Below, piece after piece: positions 1-5,449 of a stretch of DNA of 8,077 nt. This stretch comes from Nanobdellota archaeon (lineage in GTDB: Archaea; Nanobdellota; Nanobdellia; Pacearchaeales; GW2011-AR1), in contig JAHJRR010000106.1 in NCBI GenBank assembly GCA_018830685.1, positions 1 to 8,077 on the forward strand. The letters run 5' to 3'. The notes beneath the pieces were generated by a model that searched no databases, was not told where the DNA came from, and was given only the letters and a program-made list of their open reading frames with translations. Each line of letters starts with the position of its first letter. The first letter of the stretch is position 1. Position numbers and translations under genes: made by a program.

Positions 1-104
1 ATGTGCTGAAGATGAATTTTGATGAATCTGCTCATAGATTGGAGTGGAAACCTATGATTACTTGTAAGGATGGGCATATTGAGGGTTATGAAAAAGAGTT
101 GTAA
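1..104 (+). CDS. 3' end of an unrecognised protein gene (cut by the window edge)
   Basis: An open frame runs in from the left edge and stops at TAA 102-104, giving a C-terminal tail of about 33 residues ending in GYEKEL. It contains DESAHRLEWKPM, which loosely recalls the acidic-plus-Trp segment near the end of some NUDIX hydrolases (ESHE..W), but the match is too short to name a family. It does not resemble the C-terminus of GatD, the usual partner of the gatE that follows. A run of seven T directly after the stop, and a TATA box before gatE, suggest it is a separate transcription unit. No start codon is visible in the window. That it is coding is inferred from the open frame and clean gene-like spacing. 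Confidence 0.5.
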   Translation, partial: VLKMNFDESAHRLEWKPMITCKDGHIEGYEKEL

Positions 105-105
105 G

Positions 106-112
106 TTTTTTT
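106..112 (+). terminator. Oligo-T terminator after the first partial gene
   Basis: Seven consecutive T begin one base after the TAA stop of the partial gene. Archaeal RNA polymerase commonly terminates at U-rich tracts without needing a hairpin. The next promoter starts about 15 bases downstream, which fits termination here. Function is inferred. Confidence 0.45.
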
Positions 113-126
113 GATTAACCAATTAA

Positions 127-135
127 TTTAATAAA
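127..135 (+). promoter_or_regulatory. Archaeal TATA box of gatE
   Basis: TTTAATAAA is centred 26 bases before the gatE ATG at 157. Archaeal TATA boxes lie about 26 bases upstream of the transcription start, so the mRNA should begin at or next to the ATG (leaderless). No Shine-Dalgarno sequence is seen between box and ATG. The same spacing recurs before five other genes in the window. Confidence 0.7.
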
Positions 136-156
136 CTCTTTCTCCTTTTCGGTTTT

Positions 157-1617
157 ATGGTTGATTTGGATTATACTGCGTTGGGTTTGAAATGTGGACT
201 TGAGATTCATCAACAGCTTGATAGTCATAAGTTGTTCTGTAATTGTCCATCTGTTTTGAGGAAAGATGAACCTGATTTTTGTGTGAGGAGGAAGCTTCAT
301 TCTGTTGCGGGGGAATCTGGAGAGGTTGATGTTGCTGCAGAATATCAAGCGGGGCTTGGAAAGGAATTTGTTTATCAGGGTTATGATACAACTTGTTTGG
401 TTGAGTTGGACGAGTCGCCGCCGAGAGAAATCAACAAAGAGGCTTTGAGAACGGCTTTACATATTTCTCTTCTTTTGAATTGCAAGATTGTTCCGATTAC
501 ACAAATTATGAGAAAGACTGTTATTGATGGTTCTAATACTAGTGGATTTCAGAGAAGTGTACTTGTTGCTCGAGATGGTTTGATCAAAACTCCTTTAGGA
601 AGGGTTGGAATTGATTATGTTTATTTGGAAGAAGATGCTGCACGAAAGGTTTCTGAAGGAAATGGGAGTGTTGTTTACAGATTGGATAGATTGGGGATTC
701 CTCTTGTGGAGATTGTGACTGCACCAGATATTAAAACTCCTGAGCAGGCGAAAGAGGTTGCACTTCATATTGGGGATATTTTGAGATCGTGTAAGGTTCG
801 AAGAGGAATAGGAACAATTAGGCAGGATATTAATGTTAGTATAAAAGGGCATCCGCGAGCGGAGATTAAGGGTTTTCAGGACCCTAAAATTTTTGTTGAT
901 GTTGTGAATAAAGAGATTGAGAGGCAGAAAGAAGATTTGGATTCTGGGAAGGAAGGGCTTGTCTCAGAAGTTAGAGGGGCGAATCTTGATGGAAGTACTA
1001 AGTATCTTCGTCCCTTACCTGGAAGTGCGAGAATGTATCCTGAGACGGATTTACCCTTACTGAAAATTTCCAGAAGTTTTATTGATGATTCTAAAAAGAG
1101 TTTGCCTAAACATAATAAAGAAATTGAGAAAGGGTTAGAAAAACAGGGGTTGAATAAAGAGATGATTAAATTATTGATTAAGCATGATAAAATTGAAGAG
1201 TTTAAATCTCTTCTTGAAGTTTTGGATCAGCCGATGGTTGTTGCGAAGAGTTTGTTGGTTTACATAAATGAGATTGCTCGGAAAAAGGGGAAGAGTGTTA
1301 ATGAAGTTGAAGAGATTTCTTCTAGGTTGAATAGTTTCTTGGAACAAATTTTTGATGCGGTTAATAGAAGGCGGATTTCTTCTGGTCAGATTAAAGAAGT
1401 AATGGAAAAGATTGCTTCTGGTTCAAAGTTTTCTGAAGCGTTGAAAATAAGGAGAAATGATTCTGGAGATACTCATGAAAGAATTATGAAATTGTTAAAG
1501 AGAAAACCGGGTTTGTCGGAGAATGCTTATATGGGATTGGTTATGAAAGAGTTTAGGGGAAAGATTTCTGGTAGCGATGCGATGGAAATAATTAGGAAGT
1601 TTGTTGATGAGAAATAA
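157..1617 (+). CDS. gatE: Glu-tRNA(Gln) amidotransferase subunit E, short form lacking the GAD insertion
   Basis: GatE is the tRNA-binding and gamma-kinase subunit of the archaeal GatDE enzyme. It phosphorylates the glutamate on Glu-tRNA-Gln, which is then amidated with ammonia released by GatD. The 486-residue protein shows the family core: GLEIHQQLD at 14-22, LFCNC near 27-30, ELDESPPRE near 83-91, LEEDAA at 157-162, the LDRLGIPLVEIVTAPD block at 176-191, and IRQDINVSI at 221-229 with EIKGFQD at 236-242. It then passes from EIERQKED (about 253-260) through a short linker straight to DGSTKYLRPLPGSARMYPETD (278-298). In usual GatE of about 620-630 residues an AspRS-like GAD domain of roughly 110-120 residues sits there. 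The C-terminal helical and tail domains continue to residue 486. The ATG at 157 is fixed by the TATA box 26 bases upstream. GatD is not encoded in this window. Identity is clear from motifs; whether the short form still works with GatD is unknown. Confidence 0.93.
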   Translation: MVDLDYTALGLKCGLEIHQQLDSHKLFCNCPSVLRKDEPDFCVRRKLHSVAGESGEVDVAAEYQAGLGKEFVYQGYDTTCLVELDESPPREINKEALRTALHISLLLNCKIVPITQIMRKTVIDGSNTSGFQRSVLVARDGLIKTPLGRVGIDYVYLEEDAARKVSEGNGSVVYRLDRLGIPLVEIVTAPDIKTPEQAKEVALHIGDILRSCKVRRGIGTIRQDINVSIKGHPRAEIKGFQDPKIFVDVVNKEIERQKEDLDSGKEGLVSEVRGANLDGSTKYLRPLPGSARMYPETDLPLLKISRSFIDDSKKSLPKHNKEIEKGLEKQGLNKEMIKLLIKHDKIEEFKSLLEVLDQPMVVAKSLLVYINEIARKKGKSVNEVEEISSRLNSFLEQIFDAVNRRRISSGQIKEVMEKIASGSKFSEALKIRRNDSGDTHERIMKLLKRKPGLSENAYMGLVMKEFRGKISGSDAMEIIRKFVDEK

Positions 1618-1627
1618 TTTAAGTAAA

Positions 1628-1636
1628 CTTAATAAA
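1628..1636 (+). promoter_or_regulatory. Archaeal TATA box of the channel gene
   Basis: CTTAATAAA is centred 26 bases before the ATG at 1658 and begins 11 bases after the gatE stop. It matches the box before aspS exactly. The spacing predicts a leaderless mRNA and shows the channel need not depend on gatE transcription. Confidence 0.68.
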
Positions 1637-1657
1637 TGTCTTTAGCCTTTTTAATTT

Positions 1658-1957
1658 ATGAAAGAGCAGAGGAATTTGTTGATTTCCGTTTTGGTGTTTT
1701 TTGCATTGCTTTTTGCAGGTGCCTATTTTTATCATAATGTTGAGGGGTGGAGATTTCTTGATTCAATTTATTTTGCTTCTATGACTGCCACGACCGTTGG
1801 TTATGGAGATTTTATCCCTGTTACCGATGTTGGAAAAATGTTTACGATTCCGTTTTCATTTTTGGGAATAGCTTTTGTGTTTTATTTTATATCTGTTCTT
1901 GGGAGCATATTTTTTAAGAAACATGTGAGTAGGCATTTGAAGAAAGCAACGTATTAA
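1658..1957 (+). CDS. Small two-transmembrane potassium channel (pore domain only)
   Basis: This 99-residue membrane protein has the minimal KcsA-type channel plan. There is a first hydrophobic helix at about residues 7-25, a pore helix at about 34-45, the potassium selectivity filter TTVGYGD at 45-51, and a second helix at about 60-85, ending in a basic cytoplasmic tail (KKHVSRHLKK). Four copies would form one potassium-selective pore in the cell membrane. No RCK/TrkA-N ligand-binding domain follows, so any gating must come from the pore itself, the membrane or another protein. It has its own TATA box and no evident functional link to the tRNA amidation genes around it. The family call is firm; ion selectivity is inferred from the filter. 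Confidence 0.9.
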   Translation: MKEQRNLLISVLVFFALLFAGAYFYHNVEGWRFLDSIYFASMTATTVGYGDFIPVTDVGKMFTIPFSFLGIAFVFYFISVLGSIFFKKHVSRHLKKATY

Positions 1958-1983
1958 AATCGGGTTAGTTTTGTTGGAGTTAA

Positions 1984-1989
1984 TTTTTT
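1984..1989 (+). terminator. Oligo-T terminator after the channel gene
   Basis: Six T lie 27 bases after the channel stop in a T-rich stretch. This fits U-tract termination in archaea. No strong hairpin precedes it. Confidence 0.35.
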
Positions 1990-1996
1990 GTTTAAT

Positions 1997-2015
1997 TTGC
2001 GAGTGCAATGAGTAG
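1997..2015 (-). repeat. Degenerate copy of the CCTGCTCAC-type repeat
   Basis: Read on the minus strand this is CCTACTCATTGCACTCGC, a diverged relative of CCTGCTCACTYTGTTCGC seen at 7003-7020 and 7280-7297. It lies between the channel gene and the aspS promoter. The match is by eye and imperfect. Confidence 0.35.
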
Positions 2016-2067
2016 GCGGTTCTTGTTTATTTATGAGAAATTTTTAGTTGATTTATTTTAGCATAAT

Positions 2068-2076
2068 CTTAATAAA
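2068..2076 (+). promoter_or_regulatory. Archaeal TATA box of aspS
   Basis: CTTAATAAA is centred 26 bases before the ATG at 2098. This spacing supports that ATG over the upstream in-frame TTG at 2083, which lies only 11 bases from the box centre and so would fall before the transcription start. Confidence 0.7.
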
Positions 2077-2097
2077 TGCTATTTGTTCTTTAGGTAT

Positions 2098-3414
2098 ATG
2101 GAAAATGTTGATTTGAAGAATCTTTCGGAGAATAGGACGTTTATTGAAGACGTTTTTAAGAAGAAGATTCGGAGTGTTGAGTTGGCTGGTTGGGTTCATA
2201 ATATTCGTGATTTGAGTAAAGTTCGGTTTATTATCTTGAAGGATATGACTGGAATGATTCAAATTGCAGGTGTTAAGGGTAAAACTTCTGAGGGTGTTTT
2301 TTCTGAGATGGATAAAATTTCTAGAGAGTCTGTGATTGTTGTTAAGGGAAGTGTTGTTGATTCAAAACAGGCACCTGGTGGAAAGGAGATAAATCCTGAA
2401 GAGATTATTGTTTTGAATTCTGCTGATGAGTTGCCTATAGATATTCCATTTAATTCTGGAGAGGATTCAAAGACGGAATTGCCTAAGAGACTTGATTATA
2501 GATTTTTGGATTTACATAGAAAAAAGACGCAGGCGATTTTTAAGGTGCAGGCGACGTTGATGCAAGGGTTTAGGGAGTATATGGTTTCTCGCAAAGGAGT
2601 TGAGGCAAATTTTCCTTCGATAATTTCTAGTAGTAGCGAGGGTGGGACAGAGTTGTTCAAAGCAAAGTATTTTGAAAAAGATGTGTATTTGAGTCAGAGC
2701 TGTCAATTGTATAAGCAGATGCTTGCATGTTCGATGGAGAGGGTTTTTACTATCTTTACTGTTTGGAGAGCGGAGAAACATAATACTGTTAGGCATTTGA
2801 ATGAGTCTAGGCAGTTTGATTTTGAGATGGCGTTTGCAGATGAGTTTGTGGTTATGGATGAATTGGCTAAGTGTGTTCAACACATGGTTGGGATGGTTAT
2901 TGAGAAGAACCAGTCTGATTTGGAACTTTTGGGAATTAAACTTAAAGTTCCAACTGTGAAGTATATGACTTTTGCGGAGACAAATGAATTGTTGGAGAAA
3001 GAGGGTATTAAGACCGACGCTCATGATCTCACTGGAATTGGAGAGAAGAAATTGGGGGAGTTGTTTCCAGATACAATTGTTTTTGTTCACGACTGGCCTT
3101 TGAAAGGGAAGCCGTTTTATATTATGCCTAAAGGAAAAGATTTGAGTTGCGGGTTTGATGCGATTTACAAGGGAATGGAAATTACTTCTGGAGGTCAGAG
3201 GGTGCATCTTCCTGAATTGTTAAAAGAGAGGTTAAAGGTGAAGGATTTGGATCCTAAAGATTTTAAGAGTTATATCGATTCTTTTAGATACGGGGCTCCG
3301 CCTCACGCCGGTTGGGGAATGGGTGTTGAGAGATTGACAATGGTTCTGCTTGAATTGAGTAATATACGGGAGGCAGTGATGTTTCCGAGGGATAGAGATA
3401 GGTTGACTCCTTGA
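2098..3414 (+). CDS. aspS: Aspartyl-tRNA synthetase, predicted non-discriminating (Asp/Asn)
   Basis: This class IIb synthetase attaches aspartate to tRNA. From the ATG at 2098 it is 438 residues, the usual archaeal AspRS length. An N-terminal OB-fold anticodon domain (about 24-110) precedes the catalytic core, which has SSSEGGTELF and QLYKQM segments, motif 2 (WRAEKHNTVRHLNE, residues 223-236), and motif 3 (GWGMGVERL, 405-413), and ends in the family-typical RDRDRLTP. In the anticodon domain the GWVW of discriminating archaeal AspRS is GWVH (His34), and the Lys equivalent to Lys85 of Thermococcus AspRS aligns with Pro93. His and Pro at these two sites mark enzymes that also charge tRNA-Asn. 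That fits the gatCAB genes next door, which would amidate Asp-tRNA-Asn. The usual QSPQ before LYKQM reads QSCQ, a small oddity. The TTG at 2083 was not chosen because of the TATA position. Confidence 0.95.
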   Translation: MENVDLKNLSENRTFIEDVFKKKIRSVELAGWVHNIRDLSKVRFIILKDMTGMIQIAGVKGKTSEGVFSEMDKISRESVIVVKGSVVDSKQAPGGKEINPEEIIVLNSADELPIDIPFNSGEDSKTELPKRLDYRFLDLHRKKTQAIFKVQATLMQGFREYMVSRKGVEANFPSIISSSSEGGTELFKAKYFEKDVYLSQSCQLYKQMLACSMERVFTIFTVWRAEKHNTVRHLNESRQFDFEMAFADEFVVMDELAKCVQHMVGMVIEKNQSDLELLGIKLKVPTVKYMTFAETNELLEKEGIKTDAHDLTGIGEKKLGELFPDTIVFVHDWPLKGKPFYIMPKGKDLSCGFDAIYKGMEITSGGQRVHLPELLKERLKVKDLDPKDFKSYIDSFRYGAPPHAGWGMGVERLTMVLLELSNIREAVMFPRDRDRLTP

Positions 3415-3442
3415 GAGTTTTTGGGAAAATAGAAGGGTAGTT

Positions 3443-3479
3443 CCCTCCCACCCCGCCCTAAATTAACTTAGTAAAATCA
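3443..3479 (+). repeat. C-rich tract plus dispersed 17-base motif, copy 1
   Basis: A tract of the type CCCTCCCACCCCGCCC is followed by AAA and TTAACTTAGTAAAATCA (3463-3479). The 24 bases at 3456-3479 are identical to 5369-5392. Both lie a short distance after a plus-strand stop codon (aspS here, gatA there). The function is unknown; a role in 3' end formation is one possibility. Confidence 0.65.
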
Positions 3480-3512
3480 TTTTCTAGTTTGGTATTATTT
3501 TATTGTTGGCTT

Positions 3513-3578
3513 GCGAGCGTAGCGAGCTGTTTGTTGGATTGAATGTTGGAAGAAATAATTACTGCTCTTTTCACTCGC
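3513..3578. repeat. Imperfect inverted repeat of the GCGAGCGNAGCGAGC family
   Basis: GCGAGCGTAGCGAGC (3513-3527) can pair with GCTCTTTTCACTCGC (3564-3578) at about 12 of 15 positions including one G-T wobble, with a 36-base loop. Similar pairs occur at 7283-7297 with 7357-7371. The GC-rich arms stand out from the AT-rich surroundings. Confidence 0.5.
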
Positions 3579-3627
3579 GATTTGTTGACTCAATCCGGCT
3601 TTGCTAGGATTTTTGCTTTGGGAAAAG

Positions 3628-3644
3628 TTAATCCAGTAAAATCA
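3628..3644 (+). repeat. Dispersed 17-base motif, copy 2
   Basis: TTAATCCAGTAAAATCA matches the TTAAYYNRGTAAAATCA consensus. This copy has no C-rich tract before it and no second half-site 30 bases later. Confidence 0.5.
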
Positions 3645-3750
3645 TAAATTGTTTTTGTTTGATGTTGTTTGTTTTTTGGTTATTTGCAAGCTGAAGTGAA
3701 ATTCCCCGTTCAATTTACCCTTGGAGAGAAGCTATTTTATCACAAAATTC

Positions 3751-3757
3751 TTATAAA
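3751..3757 (+). promoter_or_regulatory. Archaeal TATA box of the gatC-gatA operon
   Basis: TTATAAA is centred 25 bases before the gatC ATG at 3779. No ribosome binding site lies between, so a leaderless mRNA covering gatC and gatA is predicted. Confidence 0.68.
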
Positions 3758-3778
3758 CCCTTTACTCTTATTTTTATT

Positions 3779-4033
3779 ATGGACTTTCTTTGGCATAAGG
3801 TTTCTGAGAAGGAGTGGGAAGGAATAAGGGTTGAGGCAGAGAGAGTTATGAATAATTTTTCTAAGAAGCTTGAGAGAGTTAAGGGAAATCTTGTTGAGTC
3901 TTTTTTTGGCGAGGAGGTTTTTGAGAGAGAAGAGGGGAAGGTGCCTTGTGCGGAGATTGATAGGGAGGTTATGTTTGGCAATGCTCCCAAGAAGAACGAT
4001 GATTCTATCATTGCTGAGAGGGGTGGGTGGTGA
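3779..4033 (+). CDS. gatC: Asp/Glu-tRNA amidotransferase subunit C
   Basis: GatC is the small subunit that wraps round GatA and GatB and stabilises the GatCAB complex. The 84-residue product has the expected size, an N-terminal helical region (about 8-40) rich in Glu and Lys, and a C-terminal segment with EIDREVMFGNAPKKNDDSI (about 58-76), resembling the NAP-containing tail of archaeal GatC. It is poorly conserved, as this family generally is, so the call leans on position: its TGA stop overlaps the gatA ATG by one base (TGATG at 4031-4035), implying one mRNA and coupled translation. The ATG at 3779 is supported by the TATA box 25 bases upstream. Confidence 0.82.
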   Translation: MDFLWHKVSEKEWEGIRVEAERVMNNFSKKLERVKGNLVESFFGEEVFEREEGKVPCAEIDREVMFGNAPKKNDDSIIAERGGW

Positions 4034-5346
4034 TGACAACATTAGAAAGAGTTAAGGAATGTTTGGGAAAGATTAAGAAAGAGAACTGTAAGATAAATGC
4101 ACTTCTTGAAATTAGGCCTGAAGGGGAAATTTTGAAAGAGGCGGAAGAAATTGATAAGAAAATAAAAAGAGGGAGGGCAGGGAAACTTGCAGGAAAGATT
4201 ATCGTTGTTAAGGCGAACATTAATGTGAAAGGTATGAATATTTCGTGTGCTTCTAAAGTTCTTGAGGATTACAAAGCTCCTTATGATGCGAGTGTTATTG
4301 AGAGAATAGAGAAAGAAGATGGGTTGATTATTGGAATAGCGAATATGGATGAATTTGCTGCTGGTTTTTCGGGGGAGACGTCTGCGTTTGGTCCTGTTAA
4401 AAATCCCGTTGATAAAACTTTGATTACCGGTGGTTCGTCGTCGGGTTCGGCAGCTGCAGTTGCAGTTGGTTTTTGTGATATGGCCTTAGGTTCTGATACC
4501 GGAGGAAGCATAAGGAATCCCGCGAGTATTTGTGGTGTTGTCGGATTGAAGCCGAGTTATGGTTCTGTGAGCAGGTATGGGTTGATTGATTTGTCTATGA
4601 GTTTGGACCAGATAGGTCCCTTAGCTAAGAATGTTAAAGATGTTAATTTGTTGTTTGATGTGATTAAAGGAAAGGATGAAAGAGATGCGACGTCGAGAGA
4701 ATGCCCCGCCCACCCTCCCCAGAGCAAGCGAGGGGAAATTATTGTTGGGATTTTAGATTTAGATTGTTTGGGTGTTGATGAAAGGATTAAGGAACTGATT
4801 AATAGAAAAGTTGAAGAAATTTCTTCTAAAAATGGATGGAAGACTAAGGAGGTTAACATTGAGAATATTGACCTTGCTGTTGAAACGTATTATCCATTAG
4901 TTTATGTTGAGTTTTTTTCTGCGACTCGTCGATTTGATGGTCGACGCTATGGAAAGAAGATTGAGGATGCTGCAGGTCCAGAGGTTTTACGTCGTGTTTT
5001 GGGAGGGGGTGAAATAACAAAGGCGGAGCACGAGGGAAGATATTATAATTCTGCGATTAGGGTTAAGGAATTTATTAGAGCAGAATTTTCTAAGAATTTT
5101 AGGAGTGTTGATTGTATTGTGAGTCCTGTTTTACCTAGATTGCCTTGGAAGATTGGAGAAAAAATTTCTGTTGAAGAGGGCTATGCAATGGATGTTTTAA
5201 CTATTCCCTCAAATCTTGCGGGGAATTGTTCTATTTCTGTTCCTGTCGGAAAGATTGATGGAATTCCTGTTGGGATTCAGATAATTTGTGATAAGTTTGA
5301 AGAGGAAAAGTTGTTGGGTATTGCGAGGGCGTTTGAGGGAGATTGA
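4033..5346 (+). CDS. gatA: Asp/Glu-tRNA amidotransferase subunit A (glutaminase)
   Basis: GatA hydrolyses glutamine and passes ammonia to GatB, which amidates Asp-tRNA-Asn (or Glu-tRNA-Gln). It belongs to the amidase-signature family. The Ser-cisSer-Lys triad is visible: Lys60 in IVVKANINVKG, the cis-Ser at about 135 in GGSSSGSA, and the nucleophile Ser159 in SDTGGSIRNPAS, with the same spacing as in characterised GatA. The C-terminal GIPVGIQII and FEEEKLLGIARAFE segments are also typical. The product is 437 residues, shorter than the usual bacterial ~480-490, mainly in the region after residue 220. A GC-rich, Pro-containing stretch ECPAHPPQSKRGE (about 223-235) sits in the linker after DERDATS. 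The start chosen is the ATG overlapping the gatC stop; a GTG at 4027 is in frame but gives the same protein plus two residues. A GAGGGG (4018-4023) could act as its ribosome binding site. Downstream gatB is convergent. Confidence 0.95.
   Translation: MTTLERVKECLGKIKKENCKINALLEIRPEGEILKEAEEIDKKIKRGRAGKLAGKIIVVKANINVKGMNISCASKVLEDYKAPYDASVIERIEKEDGLIIGIANMDEFAAGFSGETSAFGPVKNPVDKTLITGGSSSGSAAAVAVGFCDMALGSDTGGSIRNPASICGVVGLKPSYGSVSRYGLIDLSMSLDQIGPLAKNVKDVNLLFDVIKGKDERDATSRECPAHPPQSKRGEIIVGILDLDCLGVDERIKELINRKVEEISSKNGWKTKEVNIENIDLAVETYYPLVYVEFFSATRRFDGRRYGKKIEDAAGPEVLRRVLGGGEITKAEHEGRYYNSAIRVKEFIRAEFSKNFRSVDCIVSPVLPRLPWKIGEKISVEEGYAMDVLTIPSNLAGNCSISVPVGKIDGIPVGIQIICDKFEEEKLLGIARAFEGD
4701..4736 (+). 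repeat. GC-rich, intergenic-like stretch inside gatA
   Basis: The bases here contain CCCCGCCCACCCTCCCC followed by GAGCAAGCGAGGGG. The C-rich part resembles the intergenic tracts at 3443-3458 and 5356-5371, and the second part resembles the GAGCGNAGCGAG family. It keeps the gatA frame and encodes about 12 residues in a loop region. This may be a repeat sequence captured by the gene. Confidence 0.4.
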
Positions 5347-5355
5347 AATGTTCTT

Positions 5356-5420
5356 CCCACCCGCCCAACCCTAAATTAACTTAGTAAAATCAATGATGGT
5401 TCATGTTAACTTATGGATTT
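5356..5420 (+). repeat. C-rich tract plus dispersed motif, copy 3, with second half-site
   Basis: A C-rich tract (5356-5371) leads into TTAACTTAGTAAAATCA (5376-5392). Thirty bases later the core TTAACTTA recurs as TTAACTTATGGATTT (5406-5420). The paired arrangement matches copy 4 at 6912-6956. It sits between the convergent ends of gatA and gatB. Confidence 0.6.
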
Positions 5421-5430
5421 GTCTGCACTA

Positions 5431-5441
5431 TTTTTGTTTTT
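5431..5441 (+). terminator. U-rich terminator after gatA
   Basis: TTTTTGTTTTT lies 85 bases after the gatA stop and just before the convergent gatB stop. It would act on the plus-strand gatC-gatA transcript. No equally clear T-run was found for the minus-strand gatB transcript. Confidence 0.45.
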
Positions 5442-5449
5442 GAGAAATC

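Larger units (their letters stand above)
3415..3778. other. Gene-free stretch between aspS and gatC with short repeats
   Basis: No convincing gene is seen here. The region holds a C-rich tract (3443-3458), two copies of a 17-base motif (3463-3479 and 3628-3644), an imperfect inverted repeat pairing 3513-3527 with 3564-3578, T-rich stretches (for example 3652-3677) and, at its right end, the gatC promoter. A second short complementary pair, GGATTGA at 3536-3542 and TCAATCC at 3590-3596, crosses the first and would make a pseudoknot-like fold if transcribed. Confidence 0.6.

Noticed and set aside
1..104. The upstream partial gene as gatD, the partner of gatE
   Set aside because: Its C-terminal residues do not resemble the asparaginase-like GatD end, and a T-run plus a separate promoter divide it from gatE.
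2083..2097. TTG at 2083 as the aspS start
   Set aside because: It lies 11 bases from the TATA box centre, so would fall upstream of the transcription start; the ATG at 2098 has the same spacing as the other genes and gives the usual 438-residue length.
2512..3207. 231-codon minus-strand open frame inside aspS
   Set aside because: It is antisense to a conserved synthetase, has a low-complexity Asn/Leu/His-rich product and no family resemblance; it is a shadow of the codon bias of aspS.
3740..4042. Minus-strand open frames over gatC
   Set aside because: Two overlapping frames antisense to gatC, with no promoter and no recognisable motifs; gatC is supported by its TATA box and the overlap with gatA.
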